Origin: Streptomyces humi
GTDB lineage: Bacteria > Actinomycetota > Actinomycetes > Streptomycetales > Streptomycetaceae
Direction of reading: 5' to 3'
NCBI RefSeq assembly: GCF_001005085.2
Contig: NZ_LBMU02000069.1
Location: 1-64,000, forward strand
Length of the DNA stretch: 64,000 bases
Shown piece after piece: positions 42,146 to 51,121 of the stretch. The stretch's first letter is position 1; every line of letters starts with the position of its first letter. A program made the position numbers and the translations under genes. Under the pieces are notes generated by a model, which saw only the letters and a program-made list of their open reading frames with translations, was not told the origin of the DNA and searched no databases.

Positions 42146-43257
42146 CGGGCATCGTCCTCCAGGTCCGCGAACCGGGCGAGGGCCTCGGCGTCGGCGCCGA
42201 CCGCGTCGAAGACCTCGCCGGCCGCCGTGTCCACGAGTTCGTCGGCGAAGTGGCAGGCGCTGCGGTGGGCGTCGGATCCGACGGGGCGCAGGGCGGGTTC
42301 GGTGCCGTCGCAGGCCTCGCGCCGCATCGGGCAGCGCGGGGCGAAGGGGCAGCCCGGGGGGAGGTTCAGCAGCGAGGGCGGGGAGCCGGTGATGGGGGTC
42401 AGGCGCTCCTCCTCGCGGTCGAGGCGGGGCAGGGAGCCGAGCAGGCCGAGGGTGTAGGGCATGCGTGGGGTGTAGAAGATGTCCTCGACCGAGCCGGTCT
42501 CCACGATCCGTCCGGCGTACATGACGGCGACCCGGTCGGTGTGGCCGGCGACCACTCCGAGGTCGTGGGTGATCAGGACGAGCGCGGCGCCGGTCTCGGC
42601 GCGGGCGGTCTCCAGGGCCTCCAGGATCTGTGCCTGGACGGTGACGTCGAGGGCGGTGGTGGGTTCGTCGGCGATGATCACGTCGGGGTCGTTGGCGATC
42701 GCGATGGCGATGACGACGCGCTGGCGCATCCCGCCGGAGAGTTCGTGCGGGTAGCTGTCGACGCGCCGTTCGGGGCTCGGGATGCCGACCGTGCCGAGGA
42801 GTTCGACGGCGCGTGCGCGGGCGGGGCGTTTCCCGAGCCCGGGATTGTGCCGGAGCAGGGTCTCGGCGATCTGGTAGCCGACGGTGTAGACGGGGTTGAG
42901 GGAGGTCATCGGGTCCTGGAAGACCATGGCGACGCCGCTGCCGCGTACGTCCGACAGCCGGGCGTCGGACATCCCGAGCAGCTCGGCGCCGTCGAAGCGC
43001 ACCGAGCCGCGCACCCGGGCCGAGCCGGGCAGCAGCCCCATCACGGCGAGGGCGGTGACGGACTTGCCCGAGCCGGACTCGCCGACGATGCCCAGCGCCT
43101 CGCCGCGCTCCAGTCGGTAGCCGACGCCGCGTACGGCCCGTACGGTCCCGTCCTCGGTCGGGAACTCCACGCTCAGGCCCTCGACTTCGAGGACGGCGCC
43201 GGACTCCTCTCCGCTGCCGGTCAGGTGGCCGATGCCGTTGCCGCTGGTGTGGGTCAC
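42142..43257 (-). CDS. Peptide ABC importer, ATPase (OppD/DppD)
   Basis: A 371-residue ATPase: Walker A GESGSGKS at 59-66, Q-loop FQDPMTSLNPV, signature LSGGMRQRVVIAIAIA, Walker B VIIADEPTTALD, and C-terminal GCPFAPRCP with further Cys as in DppD. It pairs with the OppF-type ATPase to drive peptide uptake. GTG at 43257 overlaps the stop of the permease gene (GTGA), so the operon is tightly coupled. An extra acidic tail (AVGADAEALARFADLEDDAR) follows the conserved end. Confidence 0.92.
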   Translation of the reverse strand: MTHTSGNGIGHLTGSGEESGAVLEVEGLSVEFPTEDGTVRAVRGVGYRLERGEALGIVGESGSGKSVTALAVMGLLPGSARVRGSVRFDGAELLGMSDARLSDVRGSGVAMVFQDPMTSLNPVYTVGYQIAETLLRHNPGLGKRPARARAVELLGTVGIPSPERRVDSYPHELSGGMRQRVVIAIAIANDPDVIIADEPTTALDVTVQAQILEALETARAETGAALVLITHDLGVVAGHTDRVAVMYAGRIVETGSVEDIFYTPRMPYTLGLLGSLPRLDREEERLTPITGSPPSLLNLPPGCPFAPRCPMRREACDGTEPALRPVGSDAHRSACHFADELVDTAAGEVFDAVGADAEALARFADLEDDAR

Positions 43258-44174
43258 TGTCGCACCCTTTGCTGCCGGGGATCGAAGGCGTCGCGCAGCC
43301 CGTCGCCGATGAAGTTGATGGTGAGGGCGATGGCGATGATGAAGGCGCCGGGGATGTAGAAGAGCCAGGGCCGGGTGTCGACCGCCGTCTGTGCCTGCGC
43401 GACCAGCAACCCGAGTGAGGTGTCGGGGGGTTGGACGCCGAAGCCGAGGAAGGAGAGCGCGGTCTCGGTGAGGATGCCGGTGGCGACCAGGATGGTGGCG
43501 TTGACGATGATCGGTCCGAGGGCGTTGGGCAGCAGGTGCCGGAAGATGATCCGGGTGTCGGACGCCCCGAGCGCCCGGGCCGCCTCCACGAACTCCTTCT
43601 CGCGCAGGGACAGTACGGTCGAGCGCACCACCCGTGACACGTACGCCCAGGTGAGTCCGGCGATCACCACGGCGATCCAGTACCAGGAGCCGCCGCTGCG
43701 CGAGGAGATCACCAGGGCGATCGCGAACAGCGGAAGGGTGAGGACCAGGTCGGCGACGCGCATCATCAGCGCGTCGACGAAGCCCCGGTAGAAGCCGGCG
43801 ACGGCTCCCCACACGGCGCCGACCAGGGTGGACCCCAGGGCGATCAGGATGGCGATCTTCAGCGAGGTCTGGGTACCGCGCATCACCTGGGCGTAGGCGT
43901 CGTAGCCGGACGAGTCGGTGCCGAACGGGTGCTTCCAGGAGGGGGGTTGCGAGTTGTCGTTGGTGTACTTGGCGTACGAGTAGTGCCACAGGTGCGGGCC
44001 GACGAACGCCCACAGCACGATGAGCACGAAGACGACGAGGCTGATCATGGCGGCCCGGTGGCGCAGGAAGCGACGCAGGACGAGCTGGGTCTGGCTGCGC
44101 TGCGCGACGGTGAACTCGTGGTCGCTACGGGCTGGTTGGGTGCCGGTGGGCCCGAGCGCGCCGATGTCAGTCAT
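43254..44174 (-). CDS. Peptide ABC importer, permease (OppC/DppC)
   Basis: A 306-residue membrane protein: N-terminal cytosolic tail, first helix around AAMISLVVFVLIVLWAFVGP, the periplasmic PFGTDSSGYDAYAQVM segment typical of DppC, and the EAA loop KEFVEAARALGASDTRIIFRH-like region (residues ~185-205). It forms the channel together with the OppB-type permease. Eight bases overlap with that upstream gene. Confidence 0.92.
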   Translation of the reverse strand: MTDIGALGPTGTQPARSDHEFTVAQRSQTQLVLRRFLRHRAAMISLVVFVLIVLWAFVGPHLWHYSYAKYTNDNSQPPSWKHPFGTDSSGYDAYAQVMRGTQTSLKIAILIALGSTLVGAVWGAVAGFYRGFVDALMMRVADLVLTLPLFAIALVISSRSGGSWYWIAVVIAGLTWAYVSRVVRSTVLSLREKEFVEAARALGASDTRIIFRHLLPNALGPIIVNATILVATGILTETALSFLGFGVQPPDTSLGLLVAQAQTAVDTRPWLFYIPGAFIIAIALTINFIGDGLRDAFDPRQQRVRQ

Positions 44175-45153
44175 AGCGGATCCTCGGGTCGAGAACGGCG
44201 TAGAGGAGGTCGGCGAAGAGGTTGAAGACGATGACGACGACGGCGGACAGCAGCAGCCAGGCCATCGTGCGGTAGACGTCGAGGGTGGTGGCGGCCTGGA
44301 CGAGCATCTCGCCCATGCCGTGCCACTGGAAGATCGTCTCCGTGATGACCGCGCCGCCGAGGATGATCGCGATGTCGAGGGCGGTGACGGTGGCGAGCGG
44401 GATGAGGGCGGTCCGCAGGGCGTGCCGGGTGAGCACCGTGCCGCGGCGCAGCCCCTTCGCGCGGGCGAGGCGCACGTAGTCGCTGTCCAGGACCTCCAGC
44501 ATGGAGGCGCGGGTGTAGCGGGTCCAGGAGGCGAAGGAGACCAGGGCGAGGGTGATGGTGGGCAGCACGAGGTGGCCGATGCGGTCGGTGAACTCGTTCC
44601 AGGTGGTGTCCACTTCGAGGTACGGCGACTTCTCGCCGATGGTGCCGAGGAACTGGCTGCCGGTCTCCTGGTTGAACCAGATCCCGGCCTGCTTGAGCAG
44701 CACCGCGAACCAGAAGACGGGCATGGCGAGGAACAGGAAGCCGAAGAAGGTGATGGTGTAGTCGGCCGCGCTGTACTGGCGGATCGCGCTGAACACGCCG
44801 AAGACGACGGACATCACGAGGGCGAGCAGCATGGCGGCGGCGACCAGGGTGACGGTGACCCGGAAGCGGGTGAACAGGTCGTGACCGATGTCCAGGTTGG
44901 TCTGGACGGAGGGACCCCAGTCGCCGTGCAGTACGCCGGTGATCCAGTTCCAGTAGCGCTCGACGACCGGCTGGTCGGCGTGGATGTGCCGGGCGAAGGC
45001 GGTCACGGCGGCCTTGCTGGGGGGTGGCTGCCGGGAGGTGGCGTAGTTGGCGACCGGGTCGCCGGAGTTGATGACGACCAGGAAGACGATGAACGTGGAG
45101 ACGACGAGGACGGGTATGGAGACGAGGATGCGGCGCACGGTGTAGGCGAGCAT
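44167..45153 (-). CDS. Peptide ABC importer, permease (OppB/DppB)
   Basis: A 328-residue membrane protein with the N-terminal DppB signature (RRILVSIPVLVVSTFIVFLV), six membrane helices and the EAA loop DYVRLARAKGLRRGTVLTRH. Compared with typical DppB it has an extended periplasmic segment (FNQETGSQFLGTIGEKSPYL). First permease of the operon, 73 bases behind the binding-protein gene with a strong hairpin in between. Confidence 0.92.
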   Translation of the reverse strand: MLAYTVRRILVSIPVLVVSTFIVFLVVINSGDPVANYATSRQPPPSKAAVTAFARHIHADQPVVERYWNWITGVLHGDWGPSVQTNLDIGHDLFTRFRVTVTLVAAAMLLALVMSVVFGVFSAIRQYSAADYTITFFGFLFLAMPVFWFAVLLKQAGIWFNQETGSQFLGTIGEKSPYLEVDTTWNEFTDRIGHLVLPTITLALVSFASWTRYTRASMLEVLDSDYVRLARAKGLRRGTVLTRHALRTALIPLATVTALDIAIILGGAVITETIFQWHGMGEMLVQAATTLDVYRTMAWLLLSAVVVIVFNLFADLLYAVLDPRIRYD

Positions 45154-45173
45154 GCGGTCTTCTCTCGCGGAGG

Positions 45174-45200
45174 CCCGGCCCCGGGGTCACCGGGGCCGGG
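45174..45200 (-). terminator. Hairpin between binding-protein and permease genes
   Basis: Arms CCCGGCCCCGG (45174-45184) and CCGGGGCCGGG (45190-45200) form an 11-bp stem with a five-base loop. In such operons an intergenic hairpin often lowers downstream expression or stabilises the mRNA of the abundant binding protein. Confidence 0.65.
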
Positions 45201-45226
45201 AATCGGATCCGACGGGTGGCCGGGGG

Positions 45227-47041
45227 TTACTTCTTGAGGCCCCACTCGCCGACGTTGTACGGCGGTCCGACGTTGGTGGAGTTGTTCCGCATGTTGACGA
45301 ACCGGCTCTGTACCGCGAGGAAGGTCGGCTTCTGGTAGAGCGGCAGCACGTAGGCGTCGTCCACCATGAGCTGGTCGGCCTGGTTGAGCAGGGCCGCGGC
45401 CTTGGTCGCGTCCGTCTCGCCGATGGCCTGGCTGATCAGGGAGTCGACCTTCTTGTTGCTGTAGCCGCCGTAGTTGCCGCCGGCCCCGGTGGTCCACAGT
45501 TGCTGCGCGCCGCTGATCGGGAAGGGCGAGGCGACCCAGGCGAAGACGATGATGTCGTACTGGTGGCCGGCGAGGACGGTGCCGAGGTCGGCGGCGCCGA
45601 TCGGTTTGATCGTGACCTTGATGCCGAGGCCGGCGAGGTCGCTCTGGAGGATCTGGCACTCGCTCTGCCGGATCTGGTTGCCGGTGGTGTACCGGCAGTC
45701 GAAGGGGCCGACGGACTTGCCGTCCGGGGTCTTCAGTGCGGTGCCCACGCCGGTGAACTTGCCGTCGGTGAGGTACTTCCTGGCCTTGGCGAGGTCACCC
45801 GAGCCCTGGCCGCTCGCGCTCACCACGTCCTTGTAACCGGCCTGCCCGGGAACGAAGTTGTGGTTGTAGAGCTGCTTCACGCCGGGGTCGAACTGGGCGA
45901 CCGTCTTGGCCATGATGTCCTTGACGCTGATCGCCGTGAACATCGCCTGCCGCAGGGCCAGGTACTTGCCGATCACCGGGTTGTGCAGGTTGAGGTCGAA
46001 GTGCTCCCAGGTGAGTCCGTCGCCGATGGTGTAGGTGACGTTGGGGATGGCCTTGACCTGGTTGACGAGGTCGACCTCGGGCTGCGGGTAGATGCCCTGG
46101 ACCTCGTTGTTGCGCAGGGCGATCGGTTCCTGGGTGGCGTCCGAGATCACCTTGAAGATGAGGCGCTGAAGGCTCGCCTTCTGCCCCCACCACTTCGGAT
46201 CGGGTTCGTAGGTGGCGTGGTCGTTGTCGACCCACTGGGTCATCTTGTAGGGGCCTGCGGTCGCGTACTTGGTGGGCGGGTTCTTCTGGAAGTACTGCCA
46301 GCCCTGGGTCATCTGGGCGGCCGTCATGTGCGCGGCGTCGCCGCTCCCGGCGCCGGACACCTTCTCGGCGACGTGCGCCGGGTACAGCGGGTAGCCCGCG
46401 CCGAACAGGGACTTCCAGTCCGAGTACGGTCTGTTCATCACCATGGTGACGGTCTTGCCGTTGTCGGAGCCGGTGACCGACCTGACGCGGTCGTAGCCGG
46501 CGGTGCTCTCCGGCAGACAGCCCTTGGTCTGGGTGGAGTCACTCGCGGGCGGCGGCGGGCAGTCCTTGCCGTCGTTGGTGCGCCAGTAGTAGATGAAGTC
46601 GTCGGCGGTGATGGGGGTCCCGTCGTTCCAGGACGCCTTGGGGTTGATCTTGTAGACGATGGTCTGCGGGCTTGCGCTCGTCTGGGTCGCGGAGGTCACC
46701 AGGTCGGTGTTGAGTTTGACGCTGAAGTCCGGCTGCGGGACGTAGACCTGGGGCAGGACGGGGCTCAGCGCCTCGGCGTTCTCGAAGGTGTTCCCGTTGG
46801 TGTCCTGCACGTTCCACTGCTGGACGTTCTTCTCGATGACGTAGGTGAACGTGCCGCCGGCCTTGGTGGCGGCGGAGTTGCAGGTGTCGGCCTTGCCCTC
46901 GGTGGAGCAGGACGTGAGACCGGCCGAAGTGCCCTTGCTGCCACTGCCGCCGCCTCCCCCGCTGCTACAGGCGGCGAGCGCCAGGACGAGCCCGGCGGTC
47001 AGTGCGAGGCCCCTTGTGAGGGCCGAGGAATGCGCGCGCAT
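45227..47041 (-). CDS. Peptide-binding lipoprotein of ABC importer (OppA/DppA, SBP_bac_5)
   Basis: A 604-residue lipoprotein: signal peptide with lipobox LAAC (Cys25), a Gly/Ser linker, and an SBP_bac_5 fold with PKASWNDGTPITADDFIYYW, the DPKWWG segment and a C-terminal YVLPLYQKPTFLAV strand. It should capture oligo- or dipeptides outside the cell and deliver them to the permeases. ATG at 47041 with AAGGAGG three bases upstream. First gene of the operon; upstream 257 bases hold no other gene and presumably the promoter. Confidence 0.92.
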   Translation of the reverse strand: MRAHSSALTRGLALTAGLVLALAACSSGGGGGSGSKGTSAGLTSCSTEGKADTCNSAATKAGGTFTYVIEKNVQQWNVQDTNGNTFENAEALSPVLPQVYVPQPDFSVKLNTDLVTSATQTSASPQTIVYKINPKASWNDGTPITADDFIYYWRTNDGKDCPPPPASDSTQTKGCLPESTAGYDRVRSVTGSDNGKTVTMVMNRPYSDWKSLFGAGYPLYPAHVAEKVSGAGSGDAAHMTAAQMTQGWQYFQKNPPTKYATAGPYKMTQWVDNDHATYEPDPKWWGQKASLQRLIFKVISDATQEPIALRNNEVQGIYPQPEVDLVNQVKAIPNVTYTIGDGLTWEHFDLNLHNPVIGKYLALRQAMFTAISVKDIMAKTVAQFDPGVKQLYNHNFVPGQAGYKDVVSASGQGSGDLAKARKYLTDGKFTGVGTALKTPDGKSVGPFDCRYTTGNQIRQSECQILQSDLAGLGIKVTIKPIGAADLGTVLAGHQYDIIVFAWVASPFPISGAQQLWTTGAGGNYGGYSNKKVDSLISQAIGETDATKAAALLNQADQLMVDDAYVLPLYQKPTFLAVQSRFVNMRNNSTNVGPPYNVGEWGLKK

Positions 47042-47298
47042 GTCCCTCCTTCGACCGGCGGATGTCCGGCCTGTGCACGGCGGCCAGCGGCCGCGAGGAA
47101 GTTTGAGCTGCGCACCGACGGTAGAACGTCTGTGTACCTCCTTCACGTTCTTGTTCATACCGGGACGGCGACAATTCACCCTCGTTTTCCCCTTGGGACC
47201 TTCCACCGCGGGCAAAAGGCCCTACCCATGCCCCCGTCATGTCAAAGTCCCCGCAACGTCGACTCGACGGCGAGGACCTGACGGGCTCTCAGACGGGG

Positions 47299-48339
47299 TC
47301 AGCCGACCGGGACTCCGGCCTCCAGATAGAGCGCCGCACCGCGTTCGCGGGCCCGCAGCGCCCAGCGCAGCCGTTCGTAGCGCACCGGCGGCAGCAGCTC
47401 GGCGGCCTCCTGTTCGGTGACGAAGCGCCAGTCGCGCAGTTCGGGCCCCGGCAGCACCAGCCGGCCGGCCTCGGCGGAGTCCAGCCGGCCGCCGTCGAAG
47501 AGCAGCCGCAGTCCGCCGTAGCGGGGCGGGGCGGGCTGCTCCCAGTCGATGACGAGCAGCCCGGGTGGCTCCTCCAGCCGTATTCCGGTCTCCTCCTCGA
47601 CCTCACGGACGCCGGCCCGCGCCGGCGCCTCACCGGGCTCGACGACTCCGCCGGGGAACTCCCAGCCGGCCTTGTAGGTGGGGTCGACGAGGAGGAACCG
47701 GTCCTGTTCGTCGAAGAGGAGGACGCCCGCGGCGACGGTCTCGGCGGTGGGCTCGGGCGTCTGCACGATGTCGCACGCCGCGGCCTCGCCGCTGCCGACC
47801 GCCGCCGCTATCCGCACCGCCGTCTCGTACGGCGTGAGGTCGCTGGTGTCGACGAGATGGGCGTCGGCGCCGATCCAGGAGGCGAGGGCGGCGCGGTAGG
47901 CCTCGATCCGGTCGTACGACCACTGGCGGACGCGCATCTCGCCGTCGGGGAGGTCGGGCGGGATCTCCCGCCCGGCTATTCGCGCGCGCAGGATCGTTTC
48001 GGCCGGGGCCAGGCACAGATGGCGGACGGCGATCCGGCGGGCGGCGAGGCCGCCGAAGATCTCGTCGCGGTACTCCTGGCGCAGCAGCGTCATGGGGACC
48101 ACCAGGGTCCCGCCCAGTTCGGCGAGCATCGCGGCCGCCGTGTCGATCACCAGCCGTCGCCAGATCGGCAGATCCTGGAAGTCGCCGACCTCGGCGAGGC
48201 GCTTGGCCGGCAACAGGTGTGTCAGCACCGCGCCGATGACCTCGGGGTCGAAGAGCGTGCTGTTCGGGATCAGTTCGATCAGTTCACGTGCGGTGGTGGT
48301 CTTACCCGCACCGAACGCGCCGTTGACCCAGACGATCAC
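47299..48339 (-). CDS. P-loop kinase / Nudix hydrolase fusion
   Basis: A 346-residue fusion. Residues 1 to ~180 are an AAA/zeta-toxin-like P-loop domain with Walker A GAFGAGKTTT at 7-16; residues ~200-346 are a Nudix domain with the complete Nudix box (GGVVEPGEAPARAGVREVEE at 230-249, then ETGI). The first part resembles small-molecule kinases such as TmrB, a tunicamycin-resistance protein; the second hydrolyses nucleoside-diphosphate-type compounds. One polypeptide could phosphorylate and cleave, but this is inference. GTG at 48339, AGAGGGGGAG upstream. Confidence 0.85.
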   Translation of the reverse strand: MIVWVNGAFGAGKTTTARELIELIPNSTLFDPEVIGAVLTHLLPAKRLAEVGDFQDLPIWRRLVIDTAAAMLAELGGTLVVPMTLLRQEYRDEIFGGLAARRIAVRHLCLAPAETILRARIAGREIPPDLPDGEMRVRQWSYDRIEAYRAALASWIGADAHLVDTSDLTPYETAVRIAAAVGSGEAAACDIVQTPEPTAETVAAGVLLFDEQDRFLLVDPTYKAGWEFPGGVVEPGEAPARAGVREVEEETGIRLEEPPGLLVIDWEQPAPPRYGGLRLLFDGGRLDSAEAGRLVLPGPELRDWRFVTEQEAAELLPPVRYERLRWALRARERGAALYLEAGVPVG

Positions 48340-48484
48340 GGACTCCCCCTCTTCTGTTGGCCCCCTGTGGCTTGCCCGCTCCACACTGCCACGGAAACCA
48401 GTTCCCGTTGAGGGCGCCCATGACGGAGTGCCGGCGTCCCCTCCGCGGAACACCGGCACCGCTGTCCGCCCCTGCTCCGGACGG

Positions 48485-48676
48485 TTACTCCTGCCCCAGC
48501 AGGTTCTGGTCGACCTGGAAGCTGTCCTGGCTGACGCCGGGGTCGACGTGCTCCAGGGTGTCCGAGACGTTCAGGTCGCCGAGCGTTCCGTTGTCGGCCG
48601 AGTGGGACGGGGTGATGGCGGCCACGACGAATCCGGTGGCCAGGCTGGCGATGGCGAGCATGCTGCGCTTCTTCAT
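48485..48676 (-). CDS. Small secreted protein of unknown function
   Basis: A 63-residue precursor: MKKRSMLAIASLATGFVVAA is a clear Sec signal with cleavage likely after SHSA (residue 27), leaving about 36 acidic residues (GDLNVSDTLEHVDPGVSQDS). No cysteine and no chaplin motif. ATG at 48676. A GTGCCGG/CCGGCAC inverted repeat just downstream (about 48429-48459) may be its terminator. Confidence 0.7.
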   Translation of the reverse strand: MKKRSMLAIASLATGFVVAAITPSHSADNGTLGDLNVSDTLEHVDPGVSQDSFQVDQNLLGQE

Positions 48677-48946
48677 GCCCGTTCCAACTGCGCGGACGGC
48701 GAGGGGTCACGGGAGACCGCGCGGGCGGAGCAACACGAAAGGGCGGCGGTGCGGCGCTTTCCGCCCGATCCCCCGGGAACATCGGATGACCTGCGGATAT
48801 CCGGTCCAGACCAGAAACCCCCGGATCGAAATGCCGAACGATCGCTACCGCACTCTTTCCAACAGACTCCCACACGTCCTACCGTAACCGCGCAGAGCGA
48901 CGGCGCGAACACGCCGTCGTCCCGTTTCGCGAGTCGGAGGAACGTA

Positions 48947-50965
48947 ATGAGGCGTCACCCTCGCACCCGCAGGACCCGGCGAAGAGTGGTCGGAGCACTG
49001 ACCGCCGCGTTGTTGTGTACGGCGGGCCTCGCGGGACCCGCCGTCGCCGGCACCGGATCCGGCTCCCCCGCGCTCGCCGACGGCCTGGCCCCCACCCCGC
49101 CGATGGGCTTCAACAACTGGAACTCCACACACTGTTCGGCGGACTTCGACGAGGCCATGGTCGAGGGGATCGCGGACCTGTTCGTGGCGAAGGGCCTCAA
49201 GGCCGCCGGGTACCAGTACGTCAATCTCGACGACTGCTGGGCCCTGCCGGCGCGGGACGCGGACGGCAAGCTGGTCCCGGACCCGGCGCGCTTCCCGCAC
49301 GGCATCAAGGCGGTCGCCGACTACGTGCACGCCAAGGGCCTCAAACTCGGCATCTACACCAGCGCCGGCACCAAGACCTGCAACGACGCGGGTTTCCCGG
49401 GTGCGCTCGGTCACGAGTACAGCGACGCCCGGCAGTTCGCCGACTGGGGTGTCGACTACCTCAAGTACGACAACTGCAACAACCAGGGCGTGGACGCGAA
49501 GCAGCGTTACCGCACCATGCGGGACGCCCTCGCGGCCACCGGGCGCCCCATCGTCTTCAGCATCTGCGAGTGGGGCGAGAACAAGCCCTGGGAATGGGCC
49601 GCGGATGTCGGGCAGTTGTGGCGCACCACCGGGGACATCAGCGACAGCTGGGGCTCCATGCTGTCGATCCTCAAACAGAACCTGCCGCTCGCGCCGTACG
49701 CCGGCCCCGGCCACTGGAACGACCCGGACATGCTGGAGGTCGGCAACGGCGGCATGACCGACACCGAGTACCGCTCGCACTTCTCGATGTGGTCGATCAT
49801 GGCCGCGCCCCTCCTGATCGGCACCGACCTGCGCAAGGCCTCCCAGGCGACCCTGGACATCCTGGACAACAAGGAGGTCATCGCCGTCGACCAGGACCCG
49901 CTCGGCAAGCAGGGCACGGTGATCTCCTCGACGGACGGACGCTGGGTCGTCGCCAGGCAGATGCAGGACGGCAGCCGTGCCGTGGCCCTGTTCAACGAGT
50001 CCGGCTCGGCACAGCGGATAGCGACCTCCGCGACGGCCGTGGGCCTGCCGAAGGCTCCCGCCTACACGCTGCGCGACCTGTGGCAGCACCGCGGTTACAA
50101 CACGGCGGGCACCATCTCGGCGGTCGTCCCTGCCCACGGCACGGTACTGGTGCGCGTCGCCGCCGACCGGCACTGGGCGGCCAACCCTCCCGCCGTCGAA
50201 CTCGGCCTGGACGGCGGCCGGTTCATCGAGCCGGGAACCCGGACCGCGCTCACCTCGGCGGTGACGGACCTGGGGCGCACCGCGGCCGAGCGGGTCTCCG
50301 TGTCGCTCACCGGCCCCGACGGCTGGAGGATCAGGGCGACTTCGCCGACGCGGGCCACCGCACTGCGGACCGGCCGTGCCCTGCACACGGGTTGGCAGGT
50401 GACGCCGCCCGCCGGGACGCCCCGGGGGTCGTACGACCTGCGGCTCAGGGCGAGTTACCGGTCACCGGGCGGAGTGCGGACCGAGAACACGGTGACGATC
50501 ACGACGACCGTCGCGGACGCACCGCCCGCCGGCGGCTCCTACCTCAGCGACCTCCCCTGGGTCACCAGCAGCAACGGCTGGGGGCCGGTGGAACGCGACA
50601 CCAGCAACGGCGAGTACGACGCCGGTGACGGGCATCCGATCACCATCGGCGGGGTGGAGTACGCCAAGGGGCTCGGCACGCACGCCGCGAGCGACGTCGA
50701 GTACTTCACCGGGAAGTCCTGCGAGAAGGTCACCGCCGAGGTCGGGGTGGACGACGAGGAGTCCGCCGACGGGACCGTGTCCTTCGAGGTCTGGGCCGAC
50801 GGCAGGAAGGCCGCCGCCACCGGCGTGCTGACCACCGCCATGGCCGCCCAGCCGCTCACCGCCGACGTGACCGGCGCCGAGGTGGTCCGTCTCGTCGTCA
50901 CCGACGGCGGCGACGGCATCACCTCCGACCACGCGGACTGGGCGGACGCGAAAATCACCTGCTGA
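48947..50965 (+). CDS. Secreted GH27 alpha-galactosidase with NEW3 and NPCBM modules
   Basis: A 672-residue secreted enzyme. Signal region 1 to ~44 (RRVVGALTAALLCTAGLAGP; twin-arginine possible), GH27 catalytic barrel from ~46 (LAPTPPMGFNNWNS) with nucleophile Asp175 (LKYDNCN) and acid/base Asp230 (RTTGDISDSW), a C-terminal beta domain to ~405, a NEW3-like module (~415-525) and an NPCBM carbohydrate-binding module (~530-672, GVEYAKGLGTHAASDVEY). It should release terminal alpha-galactose (or beta-L-arabinopyranose) from plant polysaccharides. ATG at 48947 with GGAGG five bases upstream. A strong hairpin follows. The adjacent ROK kinase and LacI regulator may handle the sugar inside the cell. 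Confidence 0.9.
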   Translation: MRRHPRTRRTRRRVVGALTAALLCTAGLAGPAVAGTGSGSPALADGLAPTPPMGFNNWNSTHCSADFDEAMVEGIADLFVAKGLKAAGYQYVNLDDCWALPARDADGKLVPDPARFPHGIKAVADYVHAKGLKLGIYTSAGTKTCNDAGFPGALGHEYSDARQFADWGVDYLKYDNCNNQGVDAKQRYRTMRDALAATGRPIVFSICEWGENKPWEWAADVGQLWRTTGDISDSWGSMLSILKQNLPLAPYAGPGHWNDPDMLEVGNGGMTDTEYRSHFSMWSIMAAPLLIGTDLRKASQATLDILDNKEVIAVDQDPLGKQGTVISSTDGRWVVARQMQDGSRAVALFNESGSAQRIATSATAVGLPKAPAYTLRDLWQHRGYNTAGTISAVVPAHGTVLVRVAADRHWAANPPAVELGLDGGRFIEPGTRTALTSAVTDLGRTAAERVSVSLTGPDGWRIRATSPTRATALRTGRALHTGWQVTPPAGTPRGSYDLRLRASYRSPGGVRTENTVTITTTVADAPPAGGSYLSDLPWVTSSNGWGPVERDTSNGEYDAGDGHPITIGGVEYAKGLGTHAASDVEYFTGKSCEKVTAEVGVDDEESADGTVSFEVWADGRKAAATGVLTTAMAAQPLTADVTGAEVVRLVVTDGGDGITSDHADWADAKITC

Positions 50966-50982
50966 CCCCCGGCCCACCCCGG

Positions 50983-51009
50983 CGGTGCCGGCCGGTCCGG
51001 CCGGCACCG
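50983..51009 (+). terminator. Strong hairpin terminator after the alpha-galactosidase gene
   Basis: Arms CGGTGCCGGCCG (50983-50994) and CGGCCGGCACCG (50998-51009) form a perfect 12-bp stem with the loop GTC, 17 bases after the stop codon. Confidence 0.75.
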
Positions 51010-51121
51010 ATCCTCCTGCGGGCCGGCCCCACCGCGGGCCGCCTCCGAGCGGCCCGGTCGGACGGACCTGAACTCCGGCCGACCGGGCCTGAACGTTCCT
51101 GCCGAGCGCGGCCGGGGTCTC

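Noticed and set aside
45152..47281. A 709-codon forward frame across the peptide-binding protein gene.
   Set aside because: It is the shadow of the SBP_bac_5 lipoprotein on the other strand; Val/Gly-rich with no motifs.
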